Shown piece by piece: positions 1 to 5,557 of a DNA stretch of 7,217 nucleotides. The notes below the pieces were generated by a model. That model saw nothing but the letters and a program-made list of their open reading frames with translations. It did no database searches and was not told where the DNA came from. Source of the DNA: a bacterium (GTDB lineage: Bacteria > Vulcanimicrobiota > Vulcanimicrobiia > Vulcanimicrobiales > SCRA01); the NCBI GenBank assembly GCA_028869325.1, contig JAGWST010000406.1:1-7217 (forward strand), in the 5' to 3' direction. The translations under genes and the position numbers were made by a program. Numbering within the stretch: position 1 is the stretch's first letter; every line of letters begins with the position of its first letter.

Positions 1-615
1 TCCACGCTGCTGGTCTCGACGACGCCGGTCTGGACGGGGATCTACGGCGCGCTCAGCGGCGTGGACCGCCCACGGCACTCGTTCTGGGGGTGGCTGGCGG
101 TCGCGGGCATCGGCGTCTGGTTGGTGGTGGGCAGCGATCGCGCACCGGTGCCGGCGCCCGGCCACGATCTCCTGGGCTGGCTGATGGCCGCCGGCGGCGC
201 CATGGCGATCGGTGCCTACTTTCTGCTGGTGCGCCCCATTCGTTCGCGTTTGGAAGCGCGAGCCGTGGTGACGTGGACCTATCCTGCCGCGGCCTTGGCC
301 ATGATCGTAGGGCTGACGGCCTCGCATCAGCAGGCGTGGGGATTCTCGCAGCACGCATGGTTGGGAATCATCGGTATGGCGTTGATCCCGCAGTTGATCG
401 GCCACACCGGTCTCAACGTCTCGCTGCGCCACTTCTCCGCCAGCACCGTCTCCTTCTCGGTGTTGCTCGAGCCGGCGATAACGGCGGTGCTCGCGGTTAT
501 CTTCCTGCGGGAGCCGCTTGCCGCCGGCCAGATCGTGGGCGGCGCGGCGCTGCTGGCGGCGCTGGCGATGGTCTTGCACGGCGAGTATCGCCACGCGGAC
601 GAGTCGCCGCAGTAG
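1..615 (+). CDS. EamA/DMT-superfamily permease, 3' part
   Basis: This is an inner-membrane permease of the drug/metabolite transporter (EamA) type, with unknown substrate (the family moves amino acids, metabolites or drugs). The reading frame is open from base 1, so the N-terminus lies outside the window. About 204 residues remain of a usual 290-300. What is left is the end of the first EamA repeat (a helix with TTPVW, a short loop, then a GWLAVAGIGVWLVV helix) and a complete second repeat of about five hydrophobic segments from roughly residue 57 to 195. The second repeat carries the typical LLEPAITAVLAVIFLREPL signature (EP in the fourth helix, then REPL before the last helix). A short polar tail follows, ending in TAG. 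The next gene starts 96 bp downstream, so it is probably not tightly coupled to the block that follows. The family call is secure and the substrate is not. Confidence 0.9.
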   Translation, partial: STLLVSTTPVWTGIYGALSGVDRPRHSFWGWLAVAGIGVWLVVGSDRAPVPAPGHDLLGWLMAAGGAMAIGAYFLLVRPIRSRLEARAVVTWTYPAAALAMIVGLTASHQQAWGFSQHAWLGIIGMALIPQLIGHTGLNVSLRHFSASTVSFSVLLEPAITAVLAVIFLREPLAAGQIVGGAALLAALAMVLHGEYRHADESPQ

Positions 616-674
616 CACGGGACGCCGCGGCCACGGTAGGTTTCGCAGCAATCGAACGCCAAGACGCCCCCGCA

Positions 675-702
675 TGGACGCGCGGGTGCTCGGTCCTACG
701 AT
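675..702 (+). promoter_or_regulatory. Possible sigma70-like promoter for the hydrolase operon
   Basis: A -35-like TGGACG (675-680, 4/6 to TTGACA) and a -10-like TACGAT (697-702, 4/6 to TATAAT) are separated by 16 bp. The -10 box ends 9 bp before the ATG at 712, so initiation at about 709-712 would give a leaderless or nearly leaderless mRNA. That would fit the lack of a good Shine-Dalgarno site there. In G+C-rich DNA such matches arise by chance, so this is only a candidate. Confidence 0.3.
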
Positions 703-711
703 GGCGTGAGA

Positions 712-1521
712 ATGCGGTATTTGCGGTGCACCGCGAGCGACGGCGTGCGCTGCGCGGCGCAAGTCACCGGCACCGCCGCGACGACACTGCTCTTCGTCCA
801 CGGCGCGGGCTCCACCGCAGCAATCTGGGATCCCCAGTTCGGAGCGCTCGGCGGCCGCTTTCGTTGCGCCGCCGTGGAGTTGCGCGGCAACGGCGTCGCG
901 CCGCTGCCGATCAAGCTCTCCTCCATCAGCCGCGAAGGCTTCGCCCGCGACTGCCTGGCCGTCGCCGACGCGCTGAGCGTCGAGCGCTTCCACCTGGTCG
1001 GCTGCAGCTTGGGCGGCGTGGTGGGGCTGGAGCTCTGGCGCATGGCGCCGCGGCGTCTGGCGAGCCTCACGCTGCTGGATAGCTTCGCCTGCTATCCGGA
1101 CGGGGAGGCCGTAGCCGAGCGGATCGTGGGGGCGGTCCTCGAAGCGCCCTCGCTGATCGCCTTTGCAGAGGAGCGGTCGAGCTATCTCCTGCCGCCCGGC
1201 GCGCGCTCCCACCGGCGTACCGAGACGGTACAGCAGATGGCACGCAAGGACCGGCGCGCCTATGCGCGCTCCATCGTCGCCGCCTGGACCGGCGACTACC
1301 GCGCCATGCTGCCGGAGATCGTGGTGCCGGCGCTGGTGCTCTGGGGGCAGCACGACATCGTCACGCCGTGGCCGCTCTCCCAGGAGCTGGCCGCCGCGAT
1401 CCCCGGCGCGCACCTCCTCGAGGTTCCCGACGCGGGCCATGTCTCCAACGCCGACGCGCCCGAGTTCGTCAACGCCGCCCTGGAAGCGTTCGTCGCCGCC
1501 GTCGCGAATGGGGCCAGATGA
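712..1521 (+). CDS. Alpha/beta-fold hydrolase
   Basis: This is a probable cytoplasmic serine hydrolase of the alpha/beta-hydrolase (Abhydrolase_1) family, acting on an ester, lactone or related bond in an unidentified substrate. No signal peptide is seen. With the ATG at 712 (269 aa) the features are: oxyanion-hole motif HGAG at residues 30-33; nucleophile elbow GCSLGG with Ser99; acid Asp215 in GQHD; and catalytic His243 in DAGHVSN. The triad is thus complete, and the length is typical for the family. A helical cap lies between about residues 125 and 195. A GTG at 706 is an alternative start adding two residues. The ATG is preferred because the GTG sits only 3 bp after a possible -10 box and has no ribosome site. 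The stop overlaps the next start (ATGA), which implies translational coupling to the M20 amidohydrolase. It resembles the 3-oxoadipate enol-lactonase and esterase branch, but no specific function can be assigned. Confidence 0.9.
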   Translation: MRYLRCTASDGVRCAAQVTGTAATTLLFVHGAGSTAAIWDPQFGALGGRFRCAAVELRGNGVAPLPIKLSSISREGFARDCLAVADALSVERFHLVGCSLGGVVGLELWRMAPRRLASLTLLDSFACYPDGEAVAERIVGAVLEAPSLIAFAEERSSYLLPPGARSHRRTETVQQMARKDRRAYARSIVAAWTGDYRAMLPEIVVPALVLWGQHDIVTPWPLSQELAAAIPGAHLLEVPDAGHVSNADAPEFVNAALEAFVAAVANGAR

Positions 1522-2690
1522 CCGTTATCAGCATTTCGAGCGAGGTTCTCGACGAGGTCGTGGCGACGCGCCGCGATCTGCACGCCCATCCAGAGCTGGC
1601 CTTCGAAGAGGTCCGCACCGCGGGTGTGGTGGAGCGGCGGCTGGCGGCCTTGGGCTACGAGGTGCGAACCGGCATCGCCAAGACCGGGGTCGTGGGCATC
1701 CTGCGCAGCGGCAGGCCCGGGCGCACGGTCTTGCTGCGCGCCGATATGGATGCGCTGCCGATCGAAGAGACGAACTCCCTCCCCTTTCGCTCGACCGTCG
1801 CCGGGAAGATGCACGCCTGCGGTCACGACACGCACGTCGCCATCCTGCTCGGCGCGGCGCGCGTGCTGATGGAGCGCCGTGCGGAGCTGGCGGGGACGCT
1901 CGTGCTCTGCTTTCAGCCCGCCGAAGAGGGCAAAGGCGGTGGACGCGAGATGGTCAACGCGGGCGTCCTCGGAGAGCCGCGGGTCGACGCCGCGTTCGGT
2001 CTGCACATCTCCAGTAACTATCCAACCGGCGTCATCGCCTGGCGGCCCGGTCCGTTCTTCGCCTCCAGCGATTCGATCGAGATCACCATCCGCGGCCGCG
2101 GCGGCCACGGCGCCTCGCCGCACGAGAGCATCGACCCCATCTTTACGGCCGCGCAGTTCATCACCAGCGTGCAGCAGGTGGTCAGCCGCAACGTCTCCCC
2201 CGTCGAGCCCGCCGTCGTGACCATCGGCTCCATCCACGGCGGCACGACGCACAACGTGATCCCGGACAGCGTGCACCTGTTGGGCACCGTGCGCGCCTTC
2301 AGCGCCGAGGTGCGCGAGGCGATGTCCGAACGCATCGAGCGCGTGCTGAGCGCCGCCTGCCGCGGCACGGGAGCCGAGTACGACTACGAGTATCTCTGGC
2401 GCTACCCGGTGACGGTGAACGACGCCAAGGAGACGGCGCTGGTGGCCGAGGTCGCACGCGATCTCTTCGGCGAGGGGCGCTCGATCCAGGGCGAGCGCAC
2501 GATGGGCGCGGAGGACTTCTCGTTCTTCCTCGAGCGGGTTCCCGGCTCGTACTTCCTGCTGGGTGCCTCGAGTAGTCCCGAGACCTCAAAGCCGCACCAC
2601 AACGCCTCGTTCGCCATCGACGAGTGCGCGTTGGAGAGCGGCGTGCAGATGATGGTCGCGCTGGCGTTGGAGGCGCCGCGCCGCAGCTAG
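1518..2690 (+). CDS. M20D-family amidohydrolase (N-acyl-amino-acid type)
   Basis: This is a metal-dependent amidohydrolase of peptidase family M20, subfamily D (hippurate / N-acyl-L-amino-acid / IAA-amino-acid hydrolase group). It is expected to cleave an N-acyl amide to a carboxylate and an amino acid in the cytoplasm. The protein is 390 aa, normal for the family. Visible motifs are RRDLHAHPELAFEE (18-31), RADMDALPI (74-82), HACGHDTH with metal ligands Cys101 and His103 (99-106), QPAEEG with general base Glu136 and ligand Glu137 (133-138), GLH with His163, the dimerisation-domain motif GRGGHGASPHESIDP (193-207), MGAEDFSFF (329-337) and the last ligand in HHNASF (probably His361). All key residues are present, so it should be active. 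The start overlaps the previous stop in ATGA and has no strong Shine-Dalgarno site, so coupling is likely. The open frame extends upstream, but family alignment begins near this Met. The exact acyl or amino acid substrate cannot be read from the sequence. Confidence 0.95.
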   Translation: MTVISISSEVLDEVVATRRDLHAHPELAFEEVRTAGVVERRLAALGYEVRTGIAKTGVVGILRSGRPGRTVLLRADMDALPIEETNSLPFRSTVAGKMHACGHDTHVAILLGAARVLMERRAELAGTLVLCFQPAEEGKGGGREMVNAGVLGEPRVDAAFGLHISSNYPTGVIAWRPGPFFASSDSIEITIRGRGGHGASPHESIDPIFTAAQFITSVQQVVSRNVSPVEPAVVTIGSIHGGTTHNVIPDSVHLLGTVRAFSAEVREAMSERIERVLSAACRGTGAEYDYEYLWRYPVTVNDAKETALVAEVARDLFGEGRSIQGERTMGAEDFSFFLERVPGSYFLLGASSSPETSKPHHNASFAIDECALESGVQMMVALALEAPRRS

Positions 2691-2718
2691 CGCTGCCGGC
2701 GGAGGCGAGAGTGGAGCG

Positions 2719-3756
2719 ATGCTGATCGCGTCGGTGCTGGTCCTAGCGGCGGGGCTCGCCATCGCCTTCGCGGCACGCCATCGCATGCGGGCGGCAATGG
2801 CGGAGAGCACGCGCATTCGCATGCTCTTCGCGCGCTATCTCTCACCCTCGGTGGTCGACGAGCTGCTGGCGCGCAAGGATGCGCGGGCGCTCGAGGGCCG
2901 CGCCATCACCGCGACGATCCTCTACGCGCGCATCTGGAACTTCACGCTGCAGCAAGAGCAGTTGGCGCCGGAGCAGACGCTGCAGTACCTCAACGAGTTC
3001 TATACCTTGGCGGGCGAGGCGATTCAACGCCATCGCGGCACTATCGACCGCTTCCTGCCGGACGGCATCGTGGCGATCTTCGGCGCCCCGCTCGAGGATC
3101 CGCACCAGGAGGAGCATGCCGTGCGCGCCGCCATCGACATCGTGCGCTACGTCTCGGCGATGAGCGCGCGCTGGAGCGAGCAGCGCCGCCGCCCGCTGAA
3201 AGTCGGATGCGCCGTCAACACTGGCAAGGTCATCGCGGGCGACACGGGATTCCAAGAGCGCCGCGCCTACACGGCGGTCGGCGCCGAGGTGACGTTCACG
3301 GAACGCCTGCAAGAGGTCACCGAGAACATCAACGCTCTGGTGCTGGTCAGCACCTCGACCTTCGAGCCCGTCAGCGAGCTCTTCGCGGCCGTGCCAACCT
3401 CCGATCTCCCCTTGCGCGGCCTCAAGCGGCTGGGACGCGCATACGTGATCCGCGGCCTCGCGCGCCACGCCGGCGCAAACGAGCTGCTCCTGCCGCGGCC
3501 GCACTCCTTCCGCTCCACAATCGTGCACGAAGGCCCCGCTGCACCGCCCACGCCGGTGCCGGATTCGGAGCCGGCGCCGGATACGCCGTCAGCCGCGACG
3601 AGCGGCCTGCCCGCAGCGCTGACGCGCGGCTCGCCCCCCGCCGAGGCACGCGGCTTTTCGCGCGTCGACTCCGCCGCGGCGGAGATACCCGAGCTCCCCG
3701 CTCCGATCACCTACGAAGATGACGAGGGGCCGCCGATTTCGCTGCCTCCGGGATGA
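2719..3756 (+). CDS. Membrane-anchored class III adenylate/guanylate cyclase homologue, probably catalytically degenerate
   Basis: This 345-aa protein has one N-terminal membrane helix (about residues 2-19) followed by HRMR, which places the rest in the cytoplasm. A short helix with FARYLSPSVVDELL (37-50) is the usual linker before class III cyclase domains. The cyclase homology domain runs from about 58 to 247 and ends in a Pro/Ala-rich, probably disordered tail (272-345) with an acidic TYEDDEG near the end. The fold-defining stretches LNEFY, GTIDRF-PDGIVAIFGAP and VNTGKVIAGD are clear. However, the first metal Asp is Arg71 (ILYARIWNFT, normally FADIRGFT), the substrate Lys is Arg111, the transition-state Asn is Thr192 and the usual Asp of IGD is Ala189. 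The second metal Asp (Asp115), Thr185 (as in class IIIb) and the catalytic Arg196 remain. It may therefore bind nucleotide or dimerise without making cAMP. GGAGG (2701-2705) lies 13 bp before the ATG and GGAG (2713-2716) very close to it. The gene follows the M20 gene by 28 bp. Confidence 0.88.
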   Translation: MLIASVLVLAAGLAIAFAARHRMRAAMAESTRIRMLFARYLSPSVVDELLARKDARALEGRAITATILYARIWNFTLQQEQLAPEQTLQYLNEFYTLAGEAIQRHRGTIDRFLPDGIVAIFGAPLEDPHQEEHAVRAAIDIVRYVSAMSARWSEQRRRPLKVGCAVNTGKVIAGDTGFQERRAYTAVGAEVTFTERLQEVTENINALVLVSTSTFEPVSELFAAVPTSDLPLRGLKRLGRAYVIRGLARHAGANELLLPRPHSFRSTIVHEGPAAPPTPVPDSEPAPDTPSAATSGLPAALTRGSPPAEARGFSRVDSAAAEIPELPAPITYEDDEGPPISLPPG

Positions 3757-3766
3757 GACGATACAC

Positions 3767-4465
3767 GTGAACACGGATGGCCCCTGGATCGGCGATCAGC
3801 CGCGCCAGGTGATCGAAGGCGTCTGGATCTGGAGCCGGCGCCGCGTTCCGGGAATCCCCATGACGTCGGCATTCGTCCGCGGTGACGACGGTGCATTCGT
3901 GGCGATCGATCCGGTGGCGCCGAAGGGCGGTTGGGACGTCGTCGCCGCGATCGGCCGCCCCTCGGCGGTGATCCTGACGACGCACTGGCACGAGCGCGAG
4001 AGCTCGACGCTGCGCGCGCGCTTCGGAACGCCGATCTGGGCCGGGCCGCAGCCCGACGGCATCGTCTCGCGGCGCGCGCATCGCCATCTGACCGAGCAGG
4101 GGCCGTTGCCCGGCGGCTTTCGTGCGATCCCACTCGGCGGCACCTCGCCGGGCGAATGGGCGCTGCTGCTGGAACGCGCGGGCGGCATCCTCTTCGTGGG
4201 CGAGGCGCTGCTCTCGCTCGACGTGGACGACGCACCGTTTGGCCTGGGCATATTCGCGCGCCTGGTCATGCCGTTCGGACCGCCGCAGCCCTACCCGCGG
4301 TGGCTGGCACCCGACCCCGCGGCAACCGATCGCGACTTGGAGGCTCTCGCCCGGCTGCGCTTCGAGTACCTGGTCGTCTCGCACGGCTTTCCCTGGCTGA
4401 TCGGGGCCGATGAGGCCGTTCGCAGAGTGGCGCACAGAGCGCTGACTGCACGTAAGCGGCGATGA
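3767..4465 (+). CDS. Metallo-beta-lactamase-fold protein with degenerate metal site
   Basis: This protein of about 232 aa has the MBL-fold strand order: VIEGVWIWSRR near the N-terminus, TSAFVRGDDGAFVAIDP (a canonical second strand pair), VILTTHWH, a Pro/Gly-rich loop, ALLLERAGGILFVGEALLS, and LVVSHGFPW near the end. Numbered from the GTG, His73 and His75 of HxHxDH are present. Arg77 and Glu78 replace the Asp and His, GGTSPG (124-129) lacks the usual His of GHTPG, Glu146 replaces the bridging Asp of GDA, and His206 is kept. A normal two-metal centre is therefore unlikely. A one-metal site, or a purely binding role, remains possible. The GTG at 3767 is chosen because it lies 10 bp past the cyclase stop with a purine-rich GGGATGAGA ahead of it. 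The frame opens earlier, with an ATG at 3719 inside the cyclase gene, but that adds 16 basic residues with no family look. The stop overlaps the next start (ATGA). The fold is fairly sure and the function unknown. Confidence 0.8.
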   Translation: MNTDGPWIGDQPRQVIEGVWIWSRRRVPGIPMTSAFVRGDDGAFVAIDPVAPKGGWDVVAAIGRPSAVILTTHWHERESSTLRARFGTPIWAGPQPDGIVSRRAHRHLTEQGPLPGGFRAIPLGGTSPGEWALLLERAGGILFVGEALLSLDVDDAPFGLGIFARLVMPFGPPQPYPRWLAPDPAATDRDLEALARLRFEYLVVSHGFPWLIGADEAVRRVAHRALTARKRR

Positions 4466-5322
4466 ACGTTCGGCGCGCGGAGCCTGCGGAGCGGGCGGCA
4501 ATCCTGGAGTATCTCGAACGCTCCCCCTACGAGAACGCCTTCCTGGCCTGGATCGTCGGTAACGGCGCGCACACCGTGGACGCGCCGCTCTATGCCGCGT
4601 GGAACGATGCGTACGTCTGCGGGGTGATCTACCTCGGACCTCAGATCGTCATCTCCGCCCAGGACGATGCGACGCGCATCGCGCTCGCGCAGTCGATGGT
4701 GCACACGCACCGTCCGAGCCTCCTGGTCGGCTCCGCCGCCGACGTCGCCTGCGTCGAATCCACCGCCCGCGCGATGTTCGGCGATCCCAGCGCGGTGCGC
4801 GGTTTTCAACCCGTCTACGTGCTCACCCCCGAGCGTCTGCGCTCCGCTCCCGGCGCGCGCGTGCGCCGCGCGGAGGCCGCAGACCTCGAGCTGGTCGCCT
4901 ACCACGCGGCGGCGATGACGGCCGAGGAGCTGGGATTCGACCCACGGCGTGGCGATTTCGGCGCCTTCCGCGATGGAACGCGGCGCAATATCGAGCGCGG
5001 CTGGAGCTGGGTCTGGATCGTCGATGGGCAACTCCGCTTCAAGGTCAGCATCGGCGCCGTGACGCCAAAGACGGCGCAGTTGCAGGGTGTCTACACGCCG
5101 CCCGAGTATCGCGGGCGCGGCTACGCTTCGGCCGGCCTCCACGCCGTCTGTCAGGCGCTGTTCCAGGAAGGCGGGCGCTCACTCTCGCTCTGCGTCAACG
5201 ATTTCAATTCGACGGCACGGCGGCTCTACGAACGATTGGGATTCACCCAGCAGGGCGCCCTGCGCACGCTGATCTATCTCCCTCAGAACGCACGGCGCCG
5301 GCCGCTGGCGACCTCGAGCTGA
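4462..5322 (+). CDS. Two-domain GNAT acetyltransferase (DUF4081-like N-terminus)
   Basis: This is an acyl-CoA-dependent N-acyltransferase of the GNAT superfamily with unknown acceptor, probably cytoplasmic. The 286 residues form two halves. Residues 1-125 (VRRAEPAERAAILEYLERSPYENAF at the start) resemble the DUF4081-type domain that precedes some bacterial GNAT domains. Residues 132-275 are a full GNAT domain, starting VRRAEAADLELVAYHAAAM. Its acetyl-CoA motif A is LQGVYTPPEYRGRGYASAG, with the R-x-x-G-x-A loop at 217-222. Motif B is NDFNSTARRLYERLGF (246-261), with the conserved Asn and Tyr, and is followed by the last strand. The two halves each begin with a V-R-R-A-E strand, consistent with an ancient duplication in which only the second half binds CoA. 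The ATG overlaps the MBL stop (ATGA), so translation is likely coupled. It is the last gene of the block. The family is secure and the substrate is not. Confidence 0.9.
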   Translation: MNVRRAEPAERAAILEYLERSPYENAFLAWIVGNGAHTVDAPLYAAWNDAYVCGVIYLGPQIVISAQDDATRIALAQSMVHTHRPSLLVGSAADVACVESTARAMFGDPSAVRGFQPVYVLTPERLRSAPGARVRRAEAADLELVAYHAAAMTAEELGFDPRRGDFGAFRDGTRRNIERGWSWVWIVDGQLRFKVSIGAVTPKTAQLQGVYTPPEYRGRGYASAGLHAVCQALFQEGGRSLSLCVNDFNSTARRLYERLGFTQQGALRTLIYLPQNARRRPLATSS

Positions 5323-5331
5323 AGATATGTC

Positions 5332-5368
5332 GTGCCGGTAACGCCGCAAGCGCACGGTAAGCCGGCAC
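5332..5368. repeat. Inverted repeat GTGCCGG / CCGGCAC
   Basis: GTGCCGG (5332-5338) and its exact complement CCGGCAC (5362-5368) flank a 23-nt loop. A T-G wobble could lengthen the stem by one pair. It starts 10 bp after the GNAT stop, so it would form near the 3' end of the operon mRNA. No T-run follows. Confidence 0.4.
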
Positions 5369-5374
5369 CGTGAC

Positions 5375-5398
5375 GGTAGCACTCCCCCTTGTGCTGCC
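5375..5398 (+). terminator. Hairpin GGTAGCAC / GTGCTGCC, possible non-canonical terminator
   Basis: GGTAGCAC (5375-5382) can pair with GTGCTGCC (5391-5398) over 8 bp with one T-G wobble, around an 8-nt pyrimidine loop (TCCCCCTT). It lies 53 nt past the GNAT stop. There is no T-tract after it, so it is either an mRNA 3'-end stabiliser or a weak terminator. The role is inferred from position. Confidence 0.35.
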
Positions 5399-5508
5399 AC
5401 GCGATGCCGGCTGGACGCTATTCTTCCCAACGCCCACGCCAAGATAACCCCTCTGTTTACCAAGCTGCGCAAACTTTACACTGCAAAGTGAATGTCGTCA
5501 CGGCGCTA

Positions 5509-5526
5509 CGCTCGATCTATCGAGCG
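5509..5526. repeat. Perfect 8-bp dyad CGCTCGAT-CT-ATCGAGCG
   Basis: CGCTCGAT and its exact complement ATCGAGCG are separated by two bases. As RNA this gives a 7-bp stem with a TCTA loop. It lies 32 bp beyond the stop of the minus-strand gene, so it could mark the 3' end of that transcript, or be a protein-binding dyad. No T-run follows on either strand. Confidence 0.45.
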
Positions 5527-5557
5527 AAGACGGCAAGGGCACTCTCGCAGCGCGGCG

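Larger units (their letters stand above)
5323..5557. other. Convergent intergenic spacer without a gene
   Basis: These 235 bp separate two converging transcripts (GNAT stop at 5322, minus-strand stop at 5558). No open frame here has the coding look of its neighbours, and no tRNA-like fold is seen. The left part holds inverted repeats and a short phased repeat. The part at about 5439-5500 is clearly richer in A/T than the rest of the window. The right end holds a perfect dyad. Transcription termination from both sides is expected here, but no hairpin is followed by a T-run, so termination would have to be Rho-dependent or non-canonical. Confidence 0.7.

Noticed and set aside
90..1082. A 330-codon + frame spanning the permease end and the hydrolase start
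   Set aside because: It is out of frame with both the EamA helices and the hydrolase motifs, and its product is Arg/Gly-rich low complexity.
1296..2276. A 326-codon minus-strand frame across the hydrolase and M20 genes
   Set aside because: The + strand frames here carry complete catalytic motifs of two known families. The antisense product is an Ala/His/Asp-rich shadow.
3719..3766. An N-terminal extension of the MBL-fold protein from ATG 3719
   Set aside because: It lies inside the cyclase reading frame and gives a short basic stretch (MTRGRRFRCLRD) with no family resemblance. The GTG at 3767 fits the operon spacing better.
3707..4501. A 264-codon minus-strand frame across the MBL-fold gene
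   Set aside because: The + strand frame shows clear MBL-fold strands and fits the operon by overlap. The antisense translation is Arg/Ala-rich without any motif.
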